DNA of 64,000 nucleotides. Source: Lysobacter defluvii IMMIB APB-9 = DSM 18482 (GTDB lineage: Bacteria; Pseudomonadota; Gammaproteobacteria; Xanthomonadales; Xanthomonadaceae). Below are positions 44,750-53,610 of the stretch, piece by piece. Location: contig NZ_AUHT01000011.1 of assembly GCF_000423325.1 (NCBI RefSeq), positions 186,001 to 250,000 of the forward strand, read 5' to 3'. Within the stretch, counting starts at the first letter, position 1; each line of letters starts with the position of its first letter. The notes under the pieces are model-generated. The model was given only the letters and a program-made list of their open reading frames with translations, had not been told where the DNA came from and did no database searches. The position numbers and the translations under genes are program-made.

Positions 44750-45701
44750 CGGGCATCAGCGCCAGGGCGCGCAGGCAGGCGTGCCGGTGGAGGGGACCGC
44801 GGTCCGGGCCGATCGGGGCGTGCCCGGGCAGGAGCAGGCGGTAACGGCGGCCGTCGCGCTCGGCCTCGTCGACCCAGCGTGCCATGCGGGCGATGCGCAG
44901 CTCGCGCTGCAGCGGGCCGGTCGCCTGCCAGTCCAGGACCACGTCGGCGCCCGCCGGCTGTTCGTATTCGCGCACCAGCAGGGTGTCGCGCCGGGCGGAA
45001 GGCTTCCACGCGATGGTCCGGCGGGAGTCGCCCGGCCGGTAGTTGCGCAGGTGGTGGACGTCGTCGCCGCTCGCCTGCAGGCGCTGCTGCGCGCGATCGC
45101 CCGAGCCGCCTGGCAGCGGTGGGCCGTCCGGCTCCGGCCGCGGGTAGACCAGCAACGGTTCCGCCGGCCATGCCAGGGACCACGCCCGTGCAAGGCCCAG
45201 CGGCCGCGTGGTCGAGACCCTCAGCCGCGGGGCGGGCTGCCAGCCGCGCCGGCGGGTCGGGATCGCCAGGCGCGCCTCGCCGTCGCCGTGCTCCAGGCCC
45301 AGCAGCGCCGAGCGCGACGGATCGCCGTCCGGTGCAACCCGCAGTCCGCGCCGCTCGCGGCCGTCATGGGCGCGGGCGTACACCCGCAGCACCAGGTCGT
45401 CCCCGGCGGGAACCGGCTCGGCGTCCACCGCGGCCACCTCCAGGCCGTTGAGCTGCAGCTGGGTCGCGATGAGGCTGGCCAGCCCGCCTCCGGCAAGCAG
45501 CAGGCCCAGCAGCAGGGCCGGGTTGTTGTTGTAGTTGAGCGCGCCCAGCAGCATCGCCAGCAGCAGGACGCCGTAGAACAGGCCGAAACGCGTCGGCAGG
45601 ACGTAGACCCGGCGCCGGTGGAAGCGCACCGGCAGTGTCTCGGGGGCACGCGGATGCACCAGTGAGCGCAACCGTGCCCCGGCGCGTTCCTTCAGCGACA
45701 C
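44742..45701 (-). CDS. DUF58 domain protein of the MoxR operon
   Basis: A 319-residue protein with two N-terminal helices (VLPTRFGLFYGVLLLAMLLGA, and about 63-82) and a C-terminal DUF58/VWA-like domain. The signature is QRLQASGDDVHHLRNYRPGDSRRTIAWKPSARRDTLLVREYEQPAG. The usual full VWA metal site is not completed, since the gene stops soon after that block. GTG start at 45701, 3 bp after moxR. DUF58 and TgpA next to MoxR form a common module thought to act in assembly of cell-envelope complexes. Confidence 0.88.
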   Translation of the reverse strand: MSLKERAGARLRSLVHPRAPETLPVRFHRRRVYVLPTRFGLFYGVLLLAMLLGALNYNNNPALLLGLLLAGGGLASLIATQLQLNGLEVAAVDAEPVPAGDDLVLRVYARAHDGRERRGLRVAPDGDPSRSALLGLEHGDGEARLAIPTRRRGWQPAPRLRVSTTRPLGLARAWSLAWPAEPLLVYPRPEPDGPPLPGGSGDRAQQRLQASGDDVHHLRNYRPGDSRRTIAWKPSARRDTLLVREYEQPAGADVVLDWQATGPLQRELRIARMARWVDEAERDGRRYRLLLPGHAPIGPDRGPLHRHACLRALALMPDV

Positions 45702-45704
45702 GGC

Positions 45705-46685
45705 TCAGTCCACCGGCACCGCGTCCAGGATGGAGCGGGCCAGCGCCTCGTCTCCGCCCGCATCGGCCTCCGGCACCAGCCGGTGGGCGGCGACCGAGAC
45801 GAACAGCGCCTGCACGTCGGCGGGCAGCACGTGGTCGCGGCCCTCGAGCAGCGCGTGTGCCCGGGCTCCGCGCAGCAGTGCCAGGCCCGCGCGCGGGGAC
45901 AGCCCCACGCGCACGCCGGGATGGTGGCGGCTGCGCTCCAGCAGCGCCTGCACGTAATCGACCAGCGCCTCGCTGGCATGCACCGAAGCGACCGCGTGCC
46001 GGACCCCCGCCACGTCGTCGCGGGTCAGCAGCGGCCTGGTCTGTGCGATCAGGGCGCGGCGGTCCTCGCCGGCCAGCAGGGCGCGCTCGGCCCCGGCGTC
46101 GGGATAGCCCAGCCCGAGCCGCAGCAGGAAGCGGTCCAGCTGGGAGTCCGGGAGCGGGTAGGTGCCCGACAGGTCGACGGGGTTCTGCGTGGCGATGACG
46201 AAGAACGGGTCGGGCAGGGCGTGCGTGGTGCCGTCCACCGTCACCTGGTGCTCGGCCATCGCCTCCAGCAGGGCGCTCTGGGTCCGCGGCGGTGCGCGGT
46301 TGATCTCGTCCCCCAGCAGCACCTCGGTGAACACCGGGCCGGGGTGGAAGTCGAAGCGGCGCGCCTGCGGGTCGAACACCGACACGCCGACCACGTCGGC
46401 GGGCAACAGGTCGGAGGTGAACTGCACGCGCTGGAACGACAACCCGAGGGTGCTCGCCAGCGCGTGCGCCAGGGTGGTCTTGCCCAGCCCGGGCAGGTCC
46501 TCGATCAGCAGGTGGCCGTCGGAGAACAGGGCCACGAAGGCGAGCCGTACCTGCCGCGGCTTGCCGAGTACCAGCGAGTTGACCTGCGCCTGGGCGCGGG
46601 TGAGTGCTTCGCGCAGCCGCTCGGGTAGCATGGCCGGCCCTCCCGGGCGGCGGGTTTCACCGGTTGCCGTGCCGGTTGCAGCCAT
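45705..46685 (-). CDS. MoxR-family AAA+ ATPase
   Basis: A chaperone-like AAA+ ATPase of 326 residues. Walker A is DLPGLGKTTLAHALA (65-79), Walker B LLGDEINRAPPRTQSALLEAM, then FFVIATQNPVDLSGTYPLPDSQLDRFLLRL with sensor 1 and the Arg finger. The ATG at 46685 has AGGAGA 7 bases upstream; a longer frame from 46745 would overlap the divergent glycosyltransferase region. First gene of moxR-DUF58-tgpA-slp. MoxR ATPases mature partner proteins; the client here is not known. Confidence 0.92.
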   Translation of the reverse strand: MAATGTATGETRRPGGPAMLPERLREALTRAQAQVNSLVLGKPRQVRLAFVALFSDGHLLIEDLPGLGKTTLAHALASTLGLSFQRVQFTSDLLPADVVGVSVFDPQARRFDFHPGPVFTEVLLGDEINRAPPRTQSALLEAMAEHQVTVDGTTHALPDPFFVIATQNPVDLSGTYPLPDSQLDRFLLRLGLGYPDAGAERALLAGEDRRALIAQTRPLLTRDDVAGVRHAVASVHASEALVDYVQALLERSRHHPGVRVGLSPRAGLALLRGARAHALLEGRDHVLPADVQALFVSVAAHRLVPEADAGGDEALARSILDAVPVD

Positions 46686-46747
46686 CGTGGTCTCCTGTGC
46701 TGTCGCCGCCCCAGGGCAATCATCGAGTGTACCGAGGTAATCCACGC

Positions 46748-48655
46748 ATGCCGCAAGCCGGGCGACCCGTTTCCGCCGAGCCGCTCACAAAAGGCGCAGG
46801 ACCCCTGCCGGACACGGGCGCGGAGCGCGCGCGCCGCGCCTTCCTGGCCCTGTTCGTCGCCGTCATGGCGGTCAAGGTGCTGATCGCCGTCCGTCTTCCG
46901 GTGTTCGTCGACGAGGCCTTCTACTGGCTGGAGGGGCAGCGTCTGGCGCCTGCGTACTCCGACCTGCCCGGGCTGACCGCGTGGTTGACGCGGCTGGGGG
47001 TGTCGCTGGCCGGCAACAACGAATTCGGCCTGCGGCTGCCGTTCCTCCTCATGGGCGCCGCGGTGCCGTGGCTGGTGGTGCGCGTCACCAGTCGTGCGTT
47101 CGGCCCCGCCTACGGATGGCAGGCCGGGAGCCTGGCGTTGTTGCTGCCGCTGTCGGGAACCCTCGGGCTGATGGCGCTGCCGGATCCGGCGATGGCGCTG
47201 GCCACGCTGCTGTGCATCGACGCGGGGGCGAAGCTGTTGCGCCGGATCGACGCCGCCGCGGCGCTGGAACTGGCGCTCGGGCTGGTGATCGGTGCGCTCA
47301 GCCACTACCGCTTCATCGCGGTGATCGGCGTGGGATTCATCGCGCTGCTGCTGCTGGCCGACGGGCGCCGTGCGCTGCGCGACGTGCGGGTGCTCACCGC
47401 CATCGCGATCGGGGCGGCGGCCTGGACGCCGCTGGTGTGGTGGAACCTCGACAATGCCGATGCGGGCCTGCGATTCCAGCTGGTTGACCGGCACCCGTGG
47501 GCCTTCCACCTGGAAGGGCTGTGGTTCGTGCTGGTGCAGTCGCTGATGGTGACCCCGCTGTTGTTCGCCGCACTGCTGCTGGCGGGCTGGAGGGCGCGCC
47601 GCAGCGCACTGCCGGAGGCGCGCTATTTCGCGCTGCTGGGGCTGCTGGTGGTGGCCGGCTTCTTCGCCCTGGGCTTCTTCGCCGACACCGAGCGGGTGAG
47701 CTTCCACTGGCCGTTCCCGGGCTACCTCGCGCTGCTGCCGCTGGCACCGGCGCTGCTGGGCGGCTGGCCGCGCTGGCTGCGGAGGGCGACCTGGGGAGTG
47801 GCCGCGGCCGGCCTGCTCGCGGTGCTGTCGTACTACGTCGCGGTCTCGCTTCCCGACGTGCGTGCACGCACCGCGGCGGAGAAGTGGTACCCCTCCAACT
47901 TCGCCGGCTGGGACGAGCTGGCCGCCGAGGTCCGGCGCGAGCTGGCGCTGATGCCCGACGGTACGCGCCTGGTCGCGGGGAGCTTCAAGGTGGGGGCGGA
48001 GCTGGGCTTCGCGCTCGACGATGCCTCGATCCCGGTGCTCGACCACCCGCTCAACCACAAGCACGGGCGTGCGCCGCAGCTGCGGCTATGGGGGCTGGAG
48101 GCGCCGGACCGCCCGGGGCAGGGCGAGGGGCCGGTGCTGCTCGTGGAGGCATCCAGCGACGTCCCGTACAAGGACCTGCTGGCGCGTTACCACCACATGT
48201 GCTCGATGGTCGGACCGCTCCCGCCGCCGAAGGTGCTCAATGTCGACCACGGCAGCCAGCGTTTCCTGCTGTTCCGCCTGCAGCAGCCCGCGCCCGCCGA
48301 CGCCGACTGCGTGGCCCCGGCCATGGCGTGGATCGACAGCCCGGAGCCGGGCGACGCGGTGGACGGCCGGTTCACCGTGGAGGGCTGGGCGTTCAAGGAC
48401 GGCGCAGGGCTGGAGCGCGTCGAGGTGCTGCTGGACGGCGTGGCGGTCGCCGAGGCGGACTACGGCCTGCCCGCGCCGCACGTGGCGCCGTACTGGCGCA
48501 TCAGCGAGGACCCGAACCACCCCGACGTGGGCTTCCGGGCCGAGGTCCGGCTCGCGCCCGGCGTGGAGCGGGGGCGCCGCTGGCTGGGCCTGCGGCTGCA
48601 CGGCGCGGACGGCAGCGTGGAGGACTGGCCGGAGCAGCCGGTCGAACTGCGCTGA
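46748..48655 (+). CDS. Glycosyltransferase family 39-like membrane protein with C-terminal Ig-like domain
   Basis: A 635-residue protein with about ten hydrophobic segments. The N-terminal periplasmic loop motif FVDEAFYWLEGQRLAPAYSDLPGL is like the DE-type catalytic region of ArnT and other polyprenyl-phosphate-dependent sugar transferases. The C-terminal 100 residues (about 540-635) form a hydrophilic, beta-rich domain (DSPEPGDAVDGRFTVEGWAF, GLERVEVLLDGV) resembling Ig-like modules. ATG 46748. It is divergent from moxR with 62 bp between the starts. The acceptor and sugar are unknown; lipid A or surface glycan modification is an inference. Confidence 0.8.
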   Translation: MPQAGRPVSAEPLTKGAGPLPDTGAERARRAFLALFVAVMAVKVLIAVRLPVFVDEAFYWLEGQRLAPAYSDLPGLTAWLTRLGVSLAGNNEFGLRLPFLLMGAAVPWLVVRVTSRAFGPAYGWQAGSLALLLPLSGTLGLMALPDPAMALATLLCIDAGAKLLRRIDAAAALELALGLVIGALSHYRFIAVIGVGFIALLLLADGRRALRDVRVLTAIAIGAAAWTPLVWWNLDNADAGLRFQLVDRHPWAFHLEGLWFVLVQSLMVTPLLFAALLLAGWRARRSALPEARYFALLGLLVVAGFFALGFFADTERVSFHWPFPGYLALLPLAPALLGGWPRWLRRATWGVAAAGLLAVLSYYVAVSLPDVRARTAAEKWYPSNFAGWDELAAEVRRELALMPDGTRLVAGSFKVGAELGFALDDASIPVLDHPLNHKHGRAPQLRLWGLEAPDRPGQGEGPVLLVEASSDVPYKDLLARYHHMCSMVGPLPPPKVLNVDHGSQRFLLFRLQQPAPADADCVAPAMAWIDSPEPGDAVDGRFTVEGWAFKDGAGLERVEVLLDGVAVAEADYGLPAPHVAPYWRISEDPNHPDVGFRAEVRLAPGVERGRRWLGLRLHGADGSVEDWPEQPVELR

Positions 48656-48662
48656 GGCGGGC

Positions 48663-49247
48663 TCAGGGGACGGCGAAGCCCGCCTGCCGCAGCAACCCGG
48701 CGGTGGCGATCAGCGGCAGCCCGACGAGCGCGGTCGGGTCGCGGTTGTCCACTGCCTCGAACAGGCTGATTCCCAGGCCCTCGACCTTGAAGCTCCCGGC
48801 GCAGTCGAAGGGGCGCTCGGCGTCCACGTAGCGCTCGATCTCCGGCTCCCGGAGCGTGCGCAGGACCACGGTGGTGGTGTCGAGCGCCTCCAGCAGCGTC
48901 CCGTCCGCCGCCTGCAGGGCGACCGCGGTATGGAAGCGGACCCGGCGCCCGGACATCGCATGCAGTTGCGCGATGGCGGCTTCGCGGTGGCCCGGCTTCC
49001 CCAGGGGCTGGCCGTCCAGGTCGGCGACCTGGTCCGAGCCCAGCACCCAGCATCCGTCCGGCTGCGCGGCGGCCACCGCGGCCGCCTTGCTGGCGGCCAG
49101 GCGCGCCGCGAGCCGCGCGGGCGGCTCGTCCGGTGCCGCGGCTTCCTCGACGCCGGGCGCGACGGCTTCGAACGGCAGCCCGAGCCGGGCAAGCAGTTCG
49201 CGCCGGTAGGGGGACGTCGAGGCCAGTATCAGGCGGGGCGGGTTCAT
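48663..49247 (-). CDS. yceF: Maf-family nucleotide pyrophosphatase (YceF type)
   Basis: A 194-residue house-cleaning NTP pyrophosphatase. Family blocks are LILASTSPYRRELLARLGLPFE, the catalytic KAAAVAAAQPDGCWVLGSDQVADLDG, LGKPGHREAAIAQL, and the DCAGSFKVEGLGISLFE stretch. The position next to DUF177-rpmF matches E. coli yceF, whose product prefers 7-methyl-GTP. ATG 49247 overlaps the stop of the upstream small membrane protein. It is convergent with the GT39 gene, 7 bp away. Confidence 0.93.
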   Translation of the reverse strand: MNPPRLILASTSPYRRELLARLGLPFEAVAPGVEEAAAPDEPPARLAARLAASKAAAVAAAQPDGCWVLGSDQVADLDGQPLGKPGHREAAIAQLHAMSGRRVRFHTAVALQAADGTLLEALDTTTVVLRTLREPEIERYVDAERPFDCAGSFKVEGLGISLFEAVDNRDPTALVGLPLIATAGLLRQAGFAVP

Positions 49248-49609
49248 GCGGTGCTTACCCGGGCCTCGCGGACCCGCGCCAGCTGGTGGTCGATGCGCCG
49301 GCGGGCATCCTCGATGGAGTCACGGACCTGGCGCAGCTCGCCCACGCTGGCCTCGCCACCATGCTCGCGCAGCCACAGGCGCTGCCGGAGCATCTCCCGC
49401 ATCGCGTCCTGCACCGGGTCGCCATTGCGGTCGCCGGCCACGGCGGTGATCTCCGAGCGGGCGGTCCGCAGCTTCGCTTCAAGGGCGTCGGCCGCGTCCA
49501 GCAGGTGCACCATCTCGCGCTGGTGGCGGGCGCGCCGGTGGCGGCGCAGGGCCACCCAGGCCAGCAGCAGGCCGGCGGCGACCGTGATCAGCAGTACGGG
49601 AAGGTCCAC
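49244..49609 (-). CDS. Small single-pass membrane protein with coiled coil
   Basis: I do not recognise a family. From the GTG at 49609 it has about 121 residues: one N-terminal helix (LPVLLITVAAGLLLAWVAL) and a cytoplasmic coiled-coil tail rich in Arg, Glu and Leu. No Shine-Dalgarno is clear for this GTG, so the start is uncertain; the upstream in-frame region is Ser/Arg-rich and does not look coding. The stop overlaps the maf ATG (ATGA), so it is the first gene of a two-gene unit. It is divergent from DUF177 across about 124 bp. Confidence 0.6.
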   Translation of the reverse strand: MDLPVLLITVAAGLLLAWVALRRHRRARHQREMVHLLDAADALEAKLRTARSEITAVAGDRNGDPVQDAMREMLRQRLWLREHGGEASVGELRQVRDSIEDARRRIDHQLARVREARVSTA

Positions 49610-49694
49610 GGCGGCGGCAGGATCGGGTGTGCGGCCAGTCTGAACGGCCAGCGGGCGCGGGGCAAACGCCTTCCTGCGGCGTGCGTTGCGGCGT

Positions 49695-49723
49695 TTGACA
49701 GGGGCGCGCCCGGTCCTTAGCAT
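49695..49723 (+). promoter_or_regulatory. Promoter of the DUF177-rpmF-fab block
   Basis: TTGACA (49695-49700), a 17 bp spacer and TAGCAT (49718-49723) match sigma-70 well. The -10 ends only 10 bases before the DUF177 ATG, so the transcript would be nearly leaderless. Confidence 0.65.
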
Positions 49724-49733
49724 TCCCCGGCTT

Positions 49734-50279
49734 ATGTCCGCTCGCGTGCCCAACGTGCCCGTTCCGGAAACCGTGGATGCGTGGCGAATGGTCTCCGCGC
49801 GCCGCGGAGTGGAGGGGCGCGTGCCGCTGGAGCGCTTCCGGCGGCTGCGCGACGCGCTGGAGGACGCCGAGGGCGAGGTCTCGTTCACCCTCGACTTCGA
49901 CCGCGACGAGCTGCAGGTGCCGTACGCCGAGCTCCGCATCGAGGCGGGGTTGCCGCTGCAGTGCCAGCGCAGCCTGGAGCGTTTCGTCCTCCCGGTGGCG
50001 CTGGTCCAGCGCCTGGGGCTGGTGCGCAGCGAGGCCGAGGAGGCGGCGCTGCCCGAGGGCTACGAGGCGCTGGAAGTGCCGCCGGACGGGATCCTGGTCC
50101 CGCTGGACCTCGTCGAGGACGAGCTGATCCTGGCGGTCCCCGTGGTCCCGGTGAAGCCTGGCAGCGAGGCGGTCGAGCGCGACTGGCCGGCGCCGGAGCC
50201 GGAAGCGGCAGAGGAACGCGAGAACCCCTTCGCCGCCCTGGCGGCGTTGAAGAACAAGACCCCCGGCAAGCCGGACTGA
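49734..50279 (+). CDS. yceD: YceD/DUF177 family protein
   Basis: A 181-residue protein of the YceD family (DUF177), nearly always encoded before rpmF. In plants and bacteria it has been linked to 23S rRNA accumulation. Visible features are LQCQRSLERF where E. coli has the CQRC motif, so only one Cys is kept and no zinc pair can form, and LVEDELILAVPVVPVKPG. ATG 49734. The last residues (NPFAALAALKNKTPGKPD) are the conserved tail. Gap to rpmF is 48 bp. Confidence 0.9.
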   Translation: MSARVPNVPVPETVDAWRMVSARRGVEGRVPLERFRRLRDALEDAEGEVSFTLDFDRDELQVPYAELRIEAGLPLQCQRSLERFVLPVALVQRLGLVRSEAEEAALPEGYEALEVPPDGILVPLDLVEDELILAVPVVPVKPGSEAVERDWPAPEPEAAEERENPFAALAALKNKTPGKPD

Positions 50280-50327
50280 CCGGCCCGGACCCCCACGTCC
50301 ACCGACGTTTTTCCTTGGAGCACGACC

Positions 50328-50522
50328 ATGGCTGTCCAGAAATCCAAAGTCTCCCCGTCGAAGCGCGGCATGCGCCGCTCGCACGACAAGCTGACCGCCC
50401 GCCAGCTGTCCACCGACCCGACCACCGGCGAGACCCACCTGCGCCACCACGTCACCGCCGACGGCTACTACCGTGGCAAGAAGGTGATGGACACCAAGGC
50501 GCCGGTGTTCGACGAAGAGTAA
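50328..50522 (+). CDS. rpmF: 50S ribosomal protein L32
   Basis: A 64-residue ribosomal protein: [22 protein letters not shown] at the N-terminus. The zinc-free type is seen (no Cys pairs). ATG 50328 with TTGGAG 8 bases upstream. It is followed by fabH after 165 bp, which hold a hairpin but no plsX. Confidence 0.97.
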   Translation: MAVQKSKVSPSKRGMRRSHDKLTARQLSTDPTTGETHLRHHVTADGYYRGKKVMDTKAPVFDEE

Positions 50523-50542
50523 GCTTCGGCTTCGCATCGCCG

Positions 50543-50569
50543 CGCCAGCCGTGTAATGCGGCTGGCGTG
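50543..50569 (+). other. Hairpin between rpmF and fabH
   Basis: CGCCAGCCG and CGGCTGGCG form a 9 bp stem around TGTAATG, 20 bases after rpmF. No T-run. It may attenuate read-through from the abundant rpmF transcript into fabH or mark an RNA end. Confidence 0.5.
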
Positions 50570-50687
50570 GCCCGGTGTCGCGCCCGATCGGCGCCCCGGG
50601 CCACTCCGGTCCCGTGAAGCCATCGGCGCGGGCGGTGTTCCTGCCGGCGCCTGACGGCGTGCTACGGCCCGTTGCTGTGGAGTGGTG

Positions 50688-51668
50688 ATGACTGAGCGTA
50701 TGTATTCCCGCATCGCGGGTACCGGCAGCTACCTGCCGGAAAAGGTGCTGACCAACGACGACCTGGCGAAGTTCGTCGACACCAGCGACGAGTGGATCGC
50801 CACCCGGACCGGCATCCGCCAGCGGCACATCGCCGCCGAGGGCGAGACCACCGGCGACCTGGCCTTCCACGCCGCCACGCGCGCGCTGGAGGCGGCCGGC
50901 GTCGAGGCGTCCGAGCTCGACCTGATCGTGCTCGGCACCACCACCCCCGACATCATCTTCCCGTCCACCGCCTGCCTGGTGCAGCACCGCCTGGGCGCCA
51001 ACGGCTGCCCGGCCTTCGACGTGAACGCGGCCTGTTCGGGCTTCATCTACGCGCTGTCGGTGGCCGACAACTTCATCCGCTCCGGCGCGGCGAAGACCGC
51101 GCTGGTGATCGGGGCCGAGACCCTGACCCGCATGCTGGACTGGAACGACCGCGGCACCTGCGTGCTGTTCGGCGACGGCGCCGGCGCGGTGGTGCTCAAG
51201 GCCGACTCCGAGACCGGGGTGCTCAGCACCCACCTGCACGCGGACGGCGGCAAGAAAGAACTGCTCTACAACCCCGTGGGCGTGTCGAGCGGGTTCCGTC
51301 CGGAAGAGGAGAACGCCGGCGTCAAGGTGCTGATGACCGGCAACGAGGTCTTCAAGCACGCGGTCAAGGCGCTGGACTCGGTGGTCGAGGAAACCCTCGC
51401 CGCCAACGGCCTGGACCGCGGCGAGATCGACTGGCTGATCCCGCACCAGGCCAACCTGCGCATCATCGAGGCCACCGCCAAGCGGCTGGCGATGCCGATG
51501 GACCGCGTGGTGGTCACCGTCGACCGCCATGGCAACACCTCCTCCGGTTCGGTGCCGCTGGCGCTGGACGAGGCGGTGCGCTCCGGCCGCGTCGAGCGCG
51601 GCCAGCTGGTGCTGCTGGAGGCCTTCGGCGGCGGCTTCACCTGGGGCTCGGCGCTGCTGCGCTACTGA
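50688..51668 (+). CDS. fabH: Beta-ketoacyl-ACP synthase III
   Basis: Starts fatty-acid synthesis by condensing acetyl-CoA with malonyl-ACP. It has 326 residues. The catalytic Cys116 is in [12 protein letters not shown], His in [11 protein letters not shown] and Asn in [10 protein letters not shown]. The ATG at 50688 is spaced 5 bases from GGAG; a GTG 6 bases earlier overlaps that Shine-Dalgarno. The [14 protein letters not shown]-terminus is canonical. Confidence 0.97.
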   Translation: MTERMYSRIAGTGSYLPEKVLTNDDLAKFVDTSDEWIATRTGIRQRHIAAEGETTGDLAFHAATRALEAAGVEASELDLIVLGTTTPDIIFPSTACLVQHRLGANGCPAFDVNAACSGFIYALSVADNFIRSGAAKTALVIGAETLTRMLDWNDRGTCVLFGDGAGAVVLKADSETGVLSTHLHADGGKKELLYNPVGVSSGFRPEEENAGVKVLMTGNEVFKHAVKALDSVVEETLAANGLDRGEIDWLIPHQANLRIIEATAKRLAMPMDRVVVTVDRHGNTSSGSVPLALDEAVRSGRVERGQLVLLEAFGGGFTWGSALLRY

Positions 51669-51746
51669 GCCGGACTGTACGCCGCGGTACAGACGGCCGC
51701 GGCGGATCGCCCGTATCATGGCGAGTTCGTTTGCCGGGGATCGCAC

Positions 51747-52703
51747 ATGGACCACACCAGCCCAGACCAGCAGCTCGCCTTCGTCTTCCCGGGCCAGGGC
51801 TCCCAGTCCGTCGGGATGCTCGGCGAGCTGGCCGCGGGCAGCCCGGTGGTGGTTGCGGCGTTCGACGAGGCCAGCCAGGGTGCGGGCGTCGACCTGTGGA
51901 AGCTGAGCCAGGAAGGCCCCGAGGCGCAGCTCAACCAGACCGAGTTCACCCAGCCGGCGCTGCTGGCCGCGGGCGTCGCGGTGTGGCGCCTGTGGCAGGA
52001 GCGCGGTGGCGCCCGCCCGGCGATGCTGGCCGGCCACAGCCTGGGCGAATACGCGGCGCTGGTTGCCGCCGGGGCGTTGTCGCTCGCCGATGCCGCCCGC
52101 CTGGTGCGCCTGCGCGGCCAGCTGATGCAGGAAGCGTCGCCCGCCGGCACCGGTGCGATGGCCGCGGTGCTCGGCGCGGACGATGCGCTGGTCGAGGACG
52201 TCTGCCGGGATGCCTCCGGCCGCGAGGTCGTGGTACCCGCCAACTACAACTCGCCCGGCCAGGTCGTCATCGGCGGCCATGCCGGCGCGGTCGACCGCGC
52301 GCTGGCGCTGCTGGCCGAGCGCGGGGTGCGCAAGGCGGTGAAGCTGGCGGTGAGCGTGCCCTCCCACACGCCGCTGATGCGCGAGGCCTCGGAACGCCTG
52401 GCCACGGCCATGGACGGGGTCGAATGGCTGCCGCCGGCGATCCCGGTAGTGCAGAACGTGGACGCCCGCGCACACGAAGGCATCGACCAGGTGCGCGAGG
52501 CACTGGTGCGCCAGCTCTACCTGCCGGTGCAATGGACCGGCTGCGTGCGCGCGCTGGCGGAGGCCGGCGTGACCCGCATTGGCGAATGCGGCCCGGGCAA
52601 GGTGCTGGCGGGACTTGCCAAGCGCATCGACCGCGGCCTGGACGCGCGCGCGCTGGGGACCCCGGCGGATTTCGACGGCGCCCTGGCGGACTGGAACGGC
52701 TGA
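51747..52703 (+). CDS. fabD: Malonyl-CoA:ACP transacylase
   Basis: Moves malonyl groups from CoA to ACP. It has 318 residues. The oxyanion-hole FVFPGQGSQ, nucleophile Ser98 in LAGHSLGEYAAL, Arg in VRLRGQLMQ and His in VSVPSHTPLM are all present. ATG 51747. 78 bp after fabH, 37 bp before fabG. Confidence 0.97.
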   Translation: MDHTSPDQQLAFVFPGQGSQSVGMLGELAAGSPVVVAAFDEASQGAGVDLWKLSQEGPEAQLNQTEFTQPALLAAGVAVWRLWQERGGARPAMLAGHSLGEYAALVAAGALSLADAARLVRLRGQLMQEASPAGTGAMAAVLGADDALVEDVCRDASGREVVVPANYNSPGQVVIGGHAGAVDRALALLAERGVRKAVKLAVSVPSHTPLMREASERLATAMDGVEWLPPAIPVVQNVDARAHEGIDQVREALVRQLYLPVQWTGCVRALAEAGVTRIGECGPGKVLAGLAKRIDRGLDARALGTPADFDGALADWNG

Positions 52704-52740
52704 CCAACCCTGCTTCCGCAGGATCGTGAGGAACCTTCAT

Positions 52741-53484
52741 ATGGAAAAGACCCTGGCCGGCGAGATCGTGCTGGTGACCGGCGCAAGCCGTGGCATCGGT
52801 GCCGCGATCGCCGATGAACTGGCGGCGCAGGGCGCGACCGTCATCGGTACCGCCACCTCCGAAGGCGGCGCCAAGGCGATCGGCGAGCGCATGGCCGCCG
52901 CCGGTGGCCACGGCCGCGTGCTCAACGTCACCGATCCCGGGTCCATCGACGCGCTGCTGGACTCGATCGCCGACGAGTTCGGCCCGGTCAGCGTCCTGGT
53001 CAACAACGCCGGGATCACCCGCGACAACCTGCTGATGCGGATGAAGGACGAGGACTGGCAGGCGATCATCGATACCAACCTGACCAGCATCTTCCGCACC
53101 AGCAAGGCGGTGATGCGCCCGATGATGAAGGCCCGCCGCGGCCGCATCATCAACATCGCCTCGGTGATCGGACTGATCGGCAACGCCGGGCAGGCGAACT
53201 ACGCCGCCGCCAAGGCGGGCATCATCGGTTTCAGCAAGTCGCTTGCGCGCGAGGTCGGCTCGCGCGGCATCACCGTCAACGTGGTCGCGCCGGGGTTCAT
53301 CGACACCGACATGACCCGCGAACTGCCCGAGGCGCAGCGCGAGCAGATGCTCGGGCAGATCGCCCTGGGGCGGCTCGGCGAACCCGCGGACATCGCGCGG
53401 GCCGTGGCATTCCTGGCAGGCCCCGCCGCGTCGTACATCACCGGCGAGACCCTGCACGTGAACGGCGGCATGTACATGCCCTGA
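52741..53484 (+). CDS. fabG: 3-oxoacyl-ACP reductase
   Basis: NADPH-dependent reduction of beta-ketoacyl-ACP. It has 247 residues. The TGASRGIG nucleotide motif, NNAGITRDNLLMRM, and catalytic Ser141, Tyr154 and Lys158 (INIASVIG, YAAAKAG) are present. ATG 52741. The frame is open upstream through fabD, but similarity begins here. Confidence 0.97.
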   Translation: MEKTLAGEIVLVTGASRGIGAAIADELAAQGATVIGTATSEGGAKAIGERMAAAGGHGRVLNVTDPGSIDALLDSIADEFGPVSVLVNNAGITRDNLLMRMKDEDWQAIIDTNLTSIFRTSKAVMRPMMKARRGRIINIASVIGLIGNAGQANYAAAKAGIIGFSKSLAREVGSRGITVNVVAPGFIDTDMTRELPEAQREQMLGQIALGRLGEPADIARAVAFLAGPAASYITGETLHVNGGMYMP

Positions 53485-53544
53485 GCGCAGGAAGCGCATC
53501 GTCCGGAACACCCGGACATCCTGTACCCGGGCCTGCGGCCGGTG

Positions 53545-53573
53545 TTTGCGGCAGCCCCGATTCCACTACACTA
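53545..53573 (+). promoter_or_regulatory. Possible promoter of acpP
   Basis: TTGCGG and CACTAT with 17 bp spacing lie upstream of acpP, about 40-65 bases before its ATG. The match is moderate, but a separate strong promoter for acpP is expected from other bacteria. Confidence 0.4.
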
Positions 53574-53610
53574 TTGCGTCGAACATCCCGTACGGGAGGA
53601 GTGAGAAGAG

